A stretch of DNA of 9,506 bases. Source: JBAYVY01 sp041674345. GTDB lineage: Bacteria > Planctomycetota > Phycisphaerae > Phycisphaerales > Zrk34. The notes under the pieces were generated by a model. That model was not told the origin of the DNA, made no database searches, and was given only the letters and a program-made list of their open reading frames with translations. The first letter of the stretch is position 1. Every line of letters begins with the position of its first letter. Location: contig JBAYVY010000128.1 in the NCBI GenBank assembly GCA_041674345.1, positions 1 through 9,506 on the forward strand, given 5' to 3'. A program made the position numbers and the translations under genes. Shown here piece by piece: positions 1-6,147 of this stretch.

Positions 1-1
1 C

Positions 2-106
2 GCCGGCGTCGAACCGATCCTCGCCCTGCGCTCGCTGTGGCTCAGCAACGACGACCGCTGGAACCACTACTGGTTGTGCGGCTCACCACTCCGACAAGCC
101 GCGTAG
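2..106 (+). CDS. C-terminal fragment of a gene entering from the left, possibly a transposase
   Basis: The frame open from base 2 ends at TAG (104-106) and gives 34 residues, including EPILALRSLWLSNDDRW followed by an aromatic HYW. A leucine-rich stretch followed by an acidic DDRW near the extreme C-terminus resembles the ends of some ISKra4-like transposases as I remember them. That is a weak pattern match, because the catalytic part lies outside the window. The following small palindrome and repeat-rich DNA fit the end of an insertion sequence but do not prove it. It could equally be the tail of an ordinary cellular gene. Confidence 0.4.
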   Translation, partial: AGVEPILALRSLWLSNDDRWNHYWLCGSPLRQAA

Positions 107-120
107 GGTGTCATGCACCC
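106..120. repeat. Small palindrome at the stop codon of the leftmost gene
   Basis: GGGTG (106-110) and CACCC (116-120) are perfect complements around the loop TCATG. The stem starts at the last base of the upstream stop codon. If the upstream gene is a transposase, this may be part of the element's right end. It has no U-run, so it is not a classical terminator. Confidence 0.35.
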
Positions 121-238
121 CGCCCCCGGCCCCAGGGCGACCGCATTCTCATTTTCTGATTCACCGCGGAGGCCGCGGAGATCGCGGAGGAAAACAAGAA
201 GATGAAACCGCAGATCAACACCGATGAACGCGGATGAC
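121..238. repeat. Left flank of an inverted composite repeat made of 9-10 bp words
   Basis: The flank has four modules in order. First is a C-rich run (CCCCGCCCCCGG, starting just before 121). Second is GCGACCGCATTCTC (137-150). Third are three copies of CGCGGAG with period 9 (165-171, 174-180, 183-189). Fourth are three decamer-like words (CGCAGATCAA 209-218, CACCGATGAA 219-228, CGCGGATGA 229-237). The same modules occur in the same order on the opposite strand at 549-645. No protein reading explains the periodicity. Similar CGGAG and GATGAACGC words occur between genes in many environmental genomes as far as I recall, without a firm function. Confidence 0.6.
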
Positions 239-253
239 TTTTAAATTAAAACT

Positions 254-502
254 TCATATCCGTATCGCCTCCACCAGTTTGTTACCCGCTTCCGTCGTCT
301 GTTTGATCGAGGGGCCGAGGTAGAGACGGCGGGACTGGAGGGCGCCACCTCCTTCAAAAGTCGGCGGATTTTCCTTGCCTTGCGGGGCGGACCGGTCGAT
401 AATGTCGGCGGAAGGCGGCTTGGCCGGAGTCGCTTCGGGCGTATGAGGGCTGGCCGTTTCGACGGTTGTATCCTTCGCTGCGGCAGCCGCCTTCTTCCAC
501 AT
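254..502 (-). CDS. Doubtful small hypothetical protein, 82 aa
   Basis: This frame runs on the minus strand from ATG (502-500) to TGA (256-254). The product starts with an Ala/Lys-rich stretch (MWKKAAAAAK), continues Pro/Thr/Ala-rich and disordered-looking, and ends in a more ordinary segment (LYLGPSIKQTTEAGNKL). I recognise no family, signal peptide or membrane segment. No Shine-Dalgarno site precedes the start. It sits exactly between the two inverted repeat flanks, so it may be cargo, the tail of a decayed gene, or chance. The last 30 residues look more protein-like than the first 50. Confidence 0.25.
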   Translation of the reverse strand: MWKKAAAAAKDTTVETASPHTPEATPAKPPSADIIDRSAPQGKENPPTFEGGGALQSRRLYLGPSIKQTTEAGNKLVEAIRI

Positions 503-548
503 CGTTACAGCGGCCAGTTGTTTTCGGCCCGTTCTGACTTCTTCAAAG

Positions 549-645
549 TTGATCTGTGTTCATCCGCGGTTCCTTCTTCCCCGTGGCACTCCGTGGCGAA
601 AACCTCTTTCGCAGAGAATGCGGTTGCCCCCGCCCCCGGCCTCGC
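549..645. repeat. Right flank of the inverted composite repeat
   Basis: Read on the minus strand, this has the same module order as 121-238. GCAACCGCATTCTC (complement of 614-627) matches the left-flank module at 13 of 14 bases. Next come GCCACGGAG-type words (581-599), then the decamers CGCGGATGAA (complement of 559-568) and CACAGATCAA (complement of 549-558). A C-rich run CCCCCGCCCCCGG lies at the outer edge. The two flanks thus form a long imperfect inverted repeat around roughly 300 bases. Confidence 0.6.
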
Positions 646-689
646 GGTTTGCATCCCGCGACTGACAGGAAATCCACCTACATTCAAAG

Positions 690-748
690 TTTGGTTGACC
701 TAAAAATTATGTTCAGTTGACATGCGATGTATTTTAGGCAATGATAAT
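690..748 (+). promoter_or_regulatory. Likely promoter of the Nramp gene with a DtxR/MntR-like operator
   Basis: A perfect -35 hexamer TTGACA lies at 717-722. A -10-like GATAAT lies at 743-748 with a long spacing of 20; ATGATA at 741-746 gives a spacing of 18. Just upstream, TTTGGTTGACCTAAA (690-704) is an imperfect palindrome that agrees at 11 of 14 positions with the TTAGGTTAGCCTAA core recognised by DtxR-type iron/manganese repressors. CCTAAAA (699-705) and TTTTAGG (732-738) are also mutually inverted and bracket the -35. Metal-dependent repression of an Nramp transporter is the usual arrangement in bacteria, so placement and motif agree. The regulator itself is not in the window. Confidence 0.4.
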
Positions 749-826
749 TTCCTTCAGCGACCACCCACCGGCTTCCCGCCGCCCGAACGCGGCGAGCGAA
801 GCATTGACCCTCCGCGTAACGGAAAC

Positions 827-2221
827 ATGATGAAGTCCACGCCGCATCCGTCCGACCCGACGAACCACCCCTCCCTCGAAGGCATGCACAGCACCGTCGC
901 CGTCCCGCATCACGCCGCCGGGTTCTGGCGAAACTGGCGCGCCTACGTCGGCCCCGCGCTGCTCGTCAGCGTCGGCTACATGGACCCCGGCAACTGGGGC
1001 ACCGATCTCCAGGCCGGCGCTCAATTCAAATACAACCTCCTCTGGGTCGTCGCGCTCGCCAGCGTCATGGCCATCTTCCTCCAGGTTCTTTCCGCACGCC
1101 TGGGCGTCGTCACCGGCAAAGACCTCGCCCAGTGCTGCCGCGACTTCTACCCTCGCTGGACGCGCTGGCCCAACTGGCTCCTCTGCGAAATCGCCATCGC
1201 CGCCTGCGACCTGGCCGAAGTGCTCGGCTCCGCCGTCGCCCTCAATCTCCTCTTCGGAATCCCCCTCCTCTGGGCCGTCATCATCACCGCCGCCGATGTC
1301 TTCCTCATCCTCGGACTCCAGGGCTTCGGCATGAGAATGATCGAAGCCGTCGTCCTCGTCCTCGTCGCCACCATCGGCTCCTGCTACTTCATCGAAATCT
1401 TCGTCCTCCCCCAAACCTCCCCCGAATTCCTCGAAATGGGCAAGTCCCTTCTCACCCCCGGCTTCCGGCAAATGGGCATGGCCTACGTCGCCATCGGAAT
1501 CATCGGCGCCACCGTCATGCCTCACAACCTCTACCTCCATTCCGCCCTCGTCCAAACCCGAAACTTCCAGAAAGACGAACACTCCATCCGCAACGCCATC
1601 CGCTTCAACACCCTCGACTCCACCGTCGCGCTCTCCCTCGCCTTCTGCGTCAACGCCGCGATCCTCGTCCTCGCCGCCATGGTCTTCTTCGGCAAGCAAT
1701 CCGTCACCGTCGCCGGCGGCGAAGTCGTCCACTTCGGACCCGACGCCGATTGGATTCACGTCGCCTACCTCACGCTCGCCCCCCTCCTCGGCACCGCCGC
1801 CGCGAGCATCCTCTTCGCCGTCGCGCTCCTGGCCAGCGGACAATCCAGCACCATCACCGGCACTCTCGCCGGACAAGTCGTCATGGAGGGCTTCATGCAC
1901 TGGCGACTGGCCCCCTGGATTCGACGACTCATCACTCGCTCCCTGGCCATCATCCCCGCCATCCTCATCATCGCCATCCGCGGCGAAGGCAGCGTCAACG
2001 ACCTCCTCGTCCTCAGCCAGGTCATCCTCGCCATCCAACTCCCACTCGCCATGTTCCCCCTCCTCCACCTCACCAGCAGCGAAAAATACATGGGCCGCTG
2101 GCGCAACGGCCGGCTCCTCCTCATCGCCGGCTGGGGCAGCGCCCTGCTCATCACCGCCATGGACATCTACGGCCTGCCCGAATCCCTCAAAGAAGCATGG
2201 AGCGTCATCGCCGGACGATAA
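827..2221 (+). CDS. mntH: Nramp-family divalent metal (Mn2+/Fe2+) transporter
   Basis: The product is 464 aa from this start, an inner-membrane proton-coupled importer of Mn(II)/Fe(II). Family hallmarks are visible: DPGN in the first transmembrane helix (residues 53-56) and ATVMPHN in the sixth (228-234). These supply the Asp, Asn, Ala and Met ligands known from Nramp structures. The Met argues against the Mg-transporting relatives that lack it. The helix-3 motif ending CDLAEVLGSAVAL (128-140) and GQSSTITGTLAGQ in the C-terminal half are also typical. About eleven hydrophobic segments are present, and length is normal. ATG at 827 is chosen because the predicted promoter lies downstream of the in-frame ATG at 722. 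ATG at 884, preceded by GAAGG, is an alternative that removes a disordered N-terminus. Codons end mostly in C. A universal stress protein gene follows at 2368. Confidence 0.93.
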   Translation: MMKSTPHPSDPTNHPSLEGMHSTVAVPHHAAGFWRNWRAYVGPALLVSVGYMDPGNWGTDLQAGAQFKYNLLWVVALASVMAIFLQVLSARLGVVTGKDLAQCCRDFYPRWTRWPNWLLCEIAIAACDLAEVLGSAVALNLLFGIPLLWAVIITAADVFLILGLQGFGMRMIEAVVLVLVATIGSCYFIEIFVLPQTSPEFLEMGKSLLTPGFRQMGMAYVAIGIIGATVMPHNLYLHSALVQTRNFQKDEHSIRNAIRFNTLDSTVALSLAFCVNAAILVLAAMVFFGKQSVTVAGGEVVHFGPDADWIHVAYLTLAPLLGTAAASILFAVALLASGQSSTITGTLAGQVVMEGFMHWRLAPWIRRLITRSLAIIPAILIIAIRGEGSVNDLLVLSQVILAIQLPLAMFPLLHLTSSEKYMGRWRNGRLLLIAGWGSALLITAMDIYGLPESLKEAWSVIAGR

Positions 2222-2228
2222 AATTCCT

Positions 2229-2334
2229 GATTTGTGATTTTCGATTTGTGATTTCCGCAAGCACGGGATGACGCCTTCTTAGGCGGCAGGCCGTGACGCG
2301 CCTTGAAAAAATCACAAATCCAAAATCACCCATC
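2229..2334. repeat. Heptad-repeat inverted element, copy A (GATTTGT type)
   Basis: The left arm is four tandem heptamers: GATTTGT (2229), GATTTTC (2236), GATTTGT (2243), GATTTCC (2250). The right arm (2307-2334) is four heptamers in inverse orientation (AAAAATC, ACAAATC, CAAAATC, ACCCATC). Between them is a hairpin core with outer stem CACGG (2262-2266)/CCGTG (2291-2295), inner stem CGCCT (2272-2276)/AGGCG (2281-2285) and loop TCTT. The element starts 7 bases after the mntH stop and ends just before the start region of the universal stress gene. It may act as a weak terminator or mRNA-stabilising structure. Its relatives lie at 4106-4185 and 7879-7988. Confidence 0.8.
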
Positions 2335-2367
2335 CGCACACACTGCTAAAATACCCCAGGAGATTCA

Positions 2368-2784
2368 ATGTACCCCACCATCCTGCTCGCTCTCGACACA
2401 TCCCCCACCGACCGCGCGATCATTGAACACGTCAAATCCCTCGCCGCGGCCCTCCACAGCCACGTCGTGCTTTTGCACGTCGCCACCGGCGTACAGGCCA
2501 AATGGGCCGGCCCCGCCGCCGCCGGCGAAGAAGTCAACCAAAGCCAGGCCTACCTCAACAACGTCCAGCGAGAGTTCCAACAGATCGGCGTCGCCACCCA
2601 CACCGTCCTCTGCTACGGCGAATCCGCTCCCGAAATCGTCAAATTCGTCGAGTCCAACGACATCCACCTCATCGCCATGGGAACCCACGGCCACCGCCTC
2701 CTCGGCGATATCCTCCACGGCTTCACCGCCTCCAAAGTCCAACACCGCGTCTCCATCCCCGTCCTACTCCTCCGTTCCAAATAG
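2368..2784 (+). CDS. Universal stress protein, UspA family
   Basis: The product is 138 aa, a single Usp domain of the normal size and probably cytoplasmic. The first strand (MYPTILLALDTSPTDRAI) carries the conserved Asp at residue 10. The nucleotide-loop motif G-2x-G-9x-G is present as G105, G108 and G118, followed by the final strand VSIPVLLLRS. The residue after the last Gly is Phe where ATP-binding members have Ser or Thr. A Thr follows one position later, so ATP binding is likely but not certain. AGGAG (2358-2362) lies 5 bases before the ATG and fixes the start. It follows mntH on the same strand with element A between them, so it may be co-transcribed or have its own promoter (TGCTAAAAT at 2344-2352 looks like an extended -10). 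A stress-linked partner for the metal transporter is an inference from position. Confidence 0.9.
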   Translation: MYPTILLALDTSPTDRAIIEHVKSLAAALHSHVVLLHVATGVQAKWAGPAAAGEEVNQSQAYLNNVQREFQQIGVATHTVLCYGESAPEIVKFVESNDIHLIAMGTHGHRLLGDILHGFTASKVQHRVSIPVLLLRSK

Positions 2785-2853
2785 AAACCGGGGACTGGGA
2801 ATTAACCCGGATTATTCGTTGATGATTTGAAAAAGCGGCCAACGTGGGCAGAC

Positions 2854-3001
2854 AAAAGGGGATGAGTACATATGTTGACGGCGAGAGGGCGGGTATGTAA
2901 GGTGGGGGCATGGCCGGAAGCACGAGACACAACCCGGCGGCGCGGTGTTTCACGTTCTCAATCATGGCAAGATTCCTAAATATATGTACTCATCCCCTTT
3001 T
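2854..3001. mobile_element. 148 bp MITE-like element with perfect 20 bp inverted ends, derived from a RAYT locus
   Basis: AAAAGGGGATGAGTACATAT (2854-2873) is repeated exactly in inverse orientation at 2982-3001. Between them are a short leader and the first codons of a REP-associated tyrosine transposase (see 2910-2981). The element has therefore lost nearly all of its coding sequence and keeps both ends, the hallmark of an internally deleted, non-autonomous copy. GGGG-plus-GTAC motifs near RAYT genes are familiar to me from other bacteria. No target-site duplication is evident: the flanking bases GCAGAC and TCTTCC differ. Confidence 0.7.
2910..2981 (+). pseudogene. N-terminal remnant of a REP-associated tyrosine transposase (RAYT, Y1/IS200-like)
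   Basis: ATG at 2910 reads M-A and then shifts by one base. The frame starting at 2912 gives RKHETQPGGAVFHVLNHGK, which matches the typical RAYT opening (a basic start, PGG, then a Y/F-HV-xNRG motif that forms the first strand of the Y1 fold). One missing base after the second codon would restore MARKHETQPGGAVFHVLNHG. The catalytic HUH pair and Tyr are absent because the frame runs straight into the right inverted end. It is non-functional. The assignment rests on about 20 residues. Confidence 0.6.
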
Positions 3002-3151
3002 CTTCCTCACTCCAACTATTCATCGTTTGACGCTTTAGCGCATCTCGTCAATTCATACATGGGGATCGGGTCGGATCGCGCACGGGAGCGCGCGGGACGA
3101 CATGACTGGCTGAAGCCGGCACGCCGGGTTGAGTGTGTGAAAGGAATAGGT

Positions 3152-4105
3152 ATGCGAATTCTTGTCAGCGGATCGACGGGATTGATCGGGCGGGCGGTGT
3201 GCGTGGGGCTGGAAAAGCGCGGGCATCGTGTGATTCGATTGGTGCGGGGTGATGCCGGGGGCGGGGCTTCCGGGGGCGGGGGCGGGGGCGATGAATTGGC
3301 ATCGCCGATGTCGAGTCGCGTTCCGATGGGGACGGTGGTGGTATGGAATCCGTCGCTGGGGGAAGTGCCTTTGGCATTGCTGGAGGGATTGGATGGGGTG
3401 ATTCACCTGGGTGGGGAACCGATTTACGGGCGTTGGACGGATGCGAAGCGTCGGCGGATTTTGGAATCGCGTGTCGGGCCGACGACGTTGCTGGCCGAGG
3501 CGTTGACGAAGTTGGTGAATCCGCCGCGGTTGTTGCTGACGGCCAGCGGGATCACCTACTACGGCACGCACCGGGACGAAGTATTGGATGAGACATCGCC
3601 ATCGGGCGGGGGATTTCTGGCGGAGGTTTGCCGGCGATGGGAAGCGGCGGCGCAGGTTGCGGAGCAGCGTGGGATCGCGGTGGGACATTTGCGATTCGGC
3701 ATGGTGTTGTCACGTTACGGGGGGGCGTTGAAGCAGATGCTGCCGATTTTCAAGATGGGACTGGGCGGGCGGATCGGCAACGGCGAGCAGTATTGGTCGT
3801 GGATCGGCATTGACGACGCGGCGGCGGCGATCGCGGTGATCGCGGAGTCGCCGGACGCGCGGGGGCCTTACAACATCGTCGCGCCGGGCGTGGTGACCAA
3901 TGCCGAGTTCACACGGATACTCGCCAGGCGATTGCATCGGCCGGCATGTCTGCCGGTGCCGGGAGCGCTGCTGACGCTGGCGTTGCCGGGCTTCGCGGAG
4001 GAAACGTTGCTGGCCAGTCAGCAAGTGGTGTCGGGGAAATTGGAAGCGATGGGATTTGAGTTTGAATATCCGACGCTGGAGGGGGCGTTGAAGGCATTGG
4101 TTTGA
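3152..4105 (+). CDS. TIGR01777-type NAD(P)-binding epimerase (YfcH-like, with C-terminal DUF1731)
   Basis: The product is 317 aa, a cytoplasmic extended short-chain dehydrogenase-like protein; the substrate for this family is unknown. The N-terminal Rossmann motif GSTGLIG is at residues 7-13, with VIHLGGEPI (83-91), SGITYYG (132-138, containing the expected Tyr), FLAEVCRRWE (155-164) and RFGMVLSRYGGAL (181-193). The C-terminal part ending ALPGFAEETLLASQ and then MGFEFEYPTL is characteristic of DUF1731. AAGGA (3141-3145) lies 6 bases before the ATG at 3152 and fixes the start. The open frame extends upstream to 2945 only because it runs through transposon debris. Residues about 33-60 form a Gly-rich insertion where relatives have a short loop, encoded by GGGGGC repeats. 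Codons are G-rich, unlike the C-ending codons of mntH. It converges on the permease gene at 4189. Confidence 0.88.
   Translation: MRILVSGSTGLIGRAVCVGLEKRGHRVIRLVRGDAGGGASGGGGGGDELASPMSSRVPMGTVVVWNPSLGEVPLALLEGLDGVIHLGGEPIYGRWTDAKRRRILESRVGPTTLLAEALTKLVNPPRLLLTASGITYYGTHRDEVLDETSPSGGGFLAEVCRRWEAAAQVAEQRGIAVGHLRFGMVLSRYGGALKQMLPIFKMGLGGRIGNGEQYWSWIGIDDAAAAIAVIAESPDARGPYNIVAPGVVTNAEFTRILARRLHRPACLPVPGALLTLALPGFAEETLLASQQVVSGKLEAMGFEFEYPTLEGALKALV
3254..3290 (+). repeat. G-rich GGGGGC repeat inside the epimerase gene
   Basis: Five runs of four or five G (3257-3261, 3263-3266, 3272-3276, 3278-3282, 3284-3288) are separated by single C or by CTTCC. They encode AGGGASGGGGGGD at residues 35-47. The spacing would permit a G-quadruplex on this strand. 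The units GGGGGCG and TTCCGGGGG recur in the glycosyltransferase gene at the right edge. Confidence 0.75.
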
Positions 4106-4185
4106 GATTGGCGATTATCCCGGCCAAGCCGAAGACGGCATGGCCGGGCTTCAAATCACAAATCGAAAATCACAAATCAAAAATT
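4106..4185. repeat. Heptad-repeat inverted element, copy B (GATTTGT type)
   Basis: Directly after the epimerase stop come two degenerate left heptamers, GATTGGC (4106-4112) and GATTATC (4113-4119). The right arm has five heptamers at 4151-4185: TCAAATC, ACAAATC, GAAAATC, ACAAATC, AAAAATT. The core between them is a strong hairpin, listed separately. The element fills nearly the whole junction of two converging genes: the left arm touches one stop codon and the right arm ends 3 bases from the other. Confidence 0.75.
4119..4148. terminator. Hairpin between converging genes, probable bidirectional terminator
   Basis: CCCGGCCA (4119-4126) pairs perfectly with TGGCCGGG (4141-4148). Inside, after an A-A mismatch, GCCG (4128-4131) pairs with CGGC (4136-4139) around the loop AAGA. 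The hairpin lies between the stops of two converging genes. The minus strand has short T-runs in the flanking heptamers, while the plus strand lacks a clean U-run. The terminator role is therefore inferred from position and stem strength. Confidence 0.55.
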
Positions 4186-4188
4186 GTG

Positions 4189-5343
4189 TCAGGTTTCAAT
4201 CCGGTCCATCATGAACAGCGCGACGGGGAGGTAGATGACGGCGGGCATCCATGCGGCGAGCGCGGGGGGCATGTCGCCGCCGCTGCCGACCTGCATGAGG
4301 ATGAACGAACCGGCCCATACCCCGATGCACAACGGGGCGGCTTTGACGGATTGGACGAGGAGATTGGCCGGTCCCCGGAGGAGGAAGAATGGCAGTCCCA
4401 TGGCGAGGATGAGGACGTTGATGACCATGAGGGAGAATCGTCCGTGGATTTGGCGTTCGATGTCGCTGGTCTGGACGATGCCTTTGCGGTGGGTGAGTGC
4501 TTCGAGTTCCCGCAAGCTGAGCAGTTGTCGGTATCGGGCGTTGCGATGGAGCATGAGGGTGGTGGGATCGAGGGTGCTGGGCACGAAGGCGAGGGGTTGG
4601 GGCTGGAGATCGGAGGCGGTGGTGTTGCCGGTGGAGGAGGCGCGGCGAAGGGTCTGTCCGTCGGTGAGTTTCCAGCCCTTGCCGTCGTCGTCCCATTGGG
4701 CGTTGGAGGCGGTGATTTTTTCGACGGCGCGGCCCTCGTCATCGCGTTTGAGGATCGTGAGGTTGCTCAAAGTCCTGGTTTTGACGTTGAACTGTGAAAC
4801 GGTGAAGAGCATGTCCCAGTCGGGGTGTCCGTTTTGGTCGCGGTCGGGGCCGAAGTCGGGGACGAACTCGACGCTGAAGGGTCCGATGCCGCCGGTCTTG
4901 ACGTTTTTGTGGACGCGGGCGAGTTTGTCGCGGAAGGCGGGGATGGCGATTTCCTGGTCGAGGAACATGAGGGTGGAGCAACCGACGCCGGCGATCAGCA
5001 GGGGCGCGGCGACGCGGTAGAGCGAGACGCCTCCGGCGAGGATGGCGGTCAGTTCGCGGTTGCGGATCATGGCCGCGAGTGTGAACCCGGCGGCGGCGAT
5101 GGGCAGGACGCCGGCGGCGTAGATGTAGTAGATGAAGATTTGCGGGCCGTAGAAGTCGAGGATGGAGCCGACGACGGTGAGGGTTTTGACGGCGGCCCCG
5201 CCCCGGACGCGGTCAGCGATCTGCGCGAACTCGTCGATGTTGACGATCAGGTCGAGCGTGGCGATGAGCAGCGACAGCACGACGAACAGCAACATGTAGT
5301 TGATGAGGAACTGACGCAGGATGTAGCGGTCGAGGACTTTCAC
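4189..5343 (-). CDS. LptF/LptG-type permease (YjgP/YjgQ family), 384 aa
   Basis: This is an inner-membrane subunit of the LptB2FG-type ABC exporter, which extracts lipopolysaccharide and passes it to the periplasmic bridge. The start MKVLDRYILRQFLINYMLLF gives the amphipathic helix and first membrane span. Spans are expected near residues 13-33, 65-92, 104-124, 303-324, 336-352 and 365-380, with a soluble periplasmic domain (about 125-300) between spans 3 and 4. RNRELTAILAGGVSLYR (94-110) matches the conserved cytoplasmic coupling segment. GTG at 5343 is preferred: the frame continues to 5550, but that extension overlaps fkbM and does not resemble the family. Residues 167-177 (DRDQNGHPDWD) resemble a calcium-binding loop. 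A second permease of this type lies at 6135-7862. Whether this is F or G cannot be settled by eye. Confidence 0.85.
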   Translation of the reverse strand: MKVLDRYILRQFLINYMLLFVVLSLLIATLDLIVNIDEFAQIADRVRGGAAVKTLTVVGSILDFYGPQIFIYYIYAAGVLPIAAAGFTLAAMIRNRELTAILAGGVSLYRVAAPLLIAGVGCSTLMFLDQEIAIPAFRDKLARVHKNVKTGGIGPFSVEFVPDFGPDRDQNGHPDWDMLFTVSQFNVKTRTLSNLTILKRDDEGRAVEKITASNAQWDDDGKGWKLTDGQTLRRASSTGNTTASDLQPQPLAFVPSTLDPTTLMLHRNARYRQLLSLRELEALTHRKGIVQTSDIERQIHGRFSLMVINVLILAMGLPFFLLRGPANLLVQSVKAAPLCIGVWAGSFILMQVGSGGDMPPALAAWMPAVIYLPVALFMMDRIET

Positions 5344-5364
5344 GGGAGGGTATAGTATATTCAA
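5344..5364. promoter_or_regulatory. 21 bp divergent promoter region between the permease and fkbM
   Basis: Only 21 bases separate the two start codons. They include TATAGTATAT (5351-5360), which offers -10-like hexamers on both strands. On plus, TAGTAT (5353-5358) lies 6 bases before ATG 5365 and TATAGT (5351-5356) lies 8 before. On minus, TACTAT (5357-5352) lies 8 bases before GTG 5343. No clear -35 and no Shine-Dalgarno site at the usual distance is seen for either gene. Leaderless transcription in both directions would fit. Confidence 0.45.
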
Positions 5365-6126
5365 ATGCGTCACATGCGTTACACCCTCAAGGCCATTGGA
5401 GCCACCCAGTTCCATCAGATCGGCCCCCGCAAGGAGCGGGAGCACGCCGCCGAGGTCTTTCTCGCCCAGCGTTTTTTCGACTTTCGCACGAGCGGCTGCT
5501 TCATCGAGGTCGGCGCCAACGATCCGGTGAAATATTCGCAGACCTGGCAACTGGAGCAGGATGGCTGGTCGGGCATTCCGGTGGAGCCGGTGCCGGAACT
5601 GGGCGATTTGCTTCGGGAAAAGCGACCGCGCTCACGGGTGGCGACCGTCGCCTGCGGCTCGCCGGAACAGGTGGGCACGGCGACGTTCCACGTGTCCCGC
5701 AATACGCAATTCTCATCGTTGGCCGGCCGGCATGTCGATTTCAACCCGGATTACGTTCAAAGCGTGCCGGTGCAAGTGATGACGCTGGACCAGGTGATCG
5801 CTCAACACGCTCCGGGCAAGATCGATTTCGTTTCCATCGACGTGGAGGGCATGCAACTGGATGTGCTGCGCGGATTTGATTTGGCGCGGCATCAGCCGGA
5901 TTTACTGCTGGTTGAAGATCATCTGATCGACTTTCGGACGCATCGGTATCTTCGGCGACGGGGCTATCAACTGGTCAAGCGCACGGGATTGAACAACTGG
6001 TATGTGCCGCGGGGTCGGCCGTTCGCGCTCACCGACGCTCGTGAACGGTTCGCGCTATGGCGAAAGCTTTGGCTGCGGACGCCGATTCGGGCGTTACGAG
6101 CGCGGCTTCGACGATGGTTGGGTTAG
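5365..6126 (+). CDS. FkbM-family SAM-dependent methyltransferase
   Basis: The product is 253 aa, of Methyltransf_21 type. These enzymes methylate hydroxyls on sugars, lipids or natural products. The SAM-binding motif I is FIEVGANDPVKYSQT (residues 46-60), with Pro where Gly is commoner after GAN. The acidic ribose-binding segment is IPVEPVP (71-77). The diagnostic FkbM signature is SIDVEGMQLDVLRGFD (157-172), followed by LLVEDH. No signal peptide is seen, so it is cytoplasmic or membrane-associated; the basic C-terminus (LRARLRRWLG) could touch membrane. ATG 5365 is used; ATG 5374, three codons later, is also possible. It is encoded between two Lpt-type permeases on the opposite strand, which suggests an envelope glycan or lipid substrate. 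Its acceptor cannot be read from sequence. Confidence 0.85.
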   Translation: MRHMRYTLKAIGATQFHQIGPRKEREHAAEVFLAQRFFDFRTSGCFIEVGANDPVKYSQTWQLEQDGWSGIPVEPVPELGDLLREKRPRSRVATVACGSPEQVGTATFHVSRNTQFSSLAGRHVDFNPDYVQSVPVQVMTLDQVIAQHAPGKIDFVSIDVEGMQLDVLRGFDLARHQPDLLLVEDHLIDFRTHRYLRRRGYQLVKRTGLNNWYVPRGRPFALTDARERFALWRKLWLRTPIRALRARLRRWLG

Positions 6127-6147
6127 CCCGGTCTTTAGTGTCTAACC
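6121..6147. terminator. Weak inverted repeat at the junction of two converging genes
   Basis: GGTTAG (6121-6126) and CTAACC (6142-6147) are complementary and enclose 15 bases. The left half contains the fkbM stop codon and the right half lies within the last codons of the opposing permease. The intergenic gap is only 8 bases. A six-pair stem with a long loop is weak, so the terminator role is tentative. Confidence 0.25.

Noticed and set aside
722..826. Start of the Nramp protein at ATG 722
   Set aside because: It would begin inside the predicted -35 box and add 35 residues of repeat-like, Pro-rich sequence not typical of the family.
734..2260. A 508-codon open frame on the minus strand opposite mntH, very rich in Asp, Glu and Gly
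   Set aside because: It is the antisense shadow of a C-ending-codon gene; the plus strand carries unmistakable Nramp motifs.
2788..2810. CCGGG/CCCGG inverted pair after the universal stress gene as a terminator
   Set aside because: Five pairs with a 13-base loop and no T-run are too weak to support a call.
2945..3151. A 69-residue N-terminal extension of the epimerase from GTG 2945
   Set aside because: The extension reads through the RAYT remnant and inverted end. The Rossmann motif and a Shine-Dalgarno site place the start at 3152.
5344..5550. Longer start of the smaller permease at 5550
   Set aside because: The extension overlaps the start of fkbM on the other strand and does not resemble an LptF/G N-terminus.
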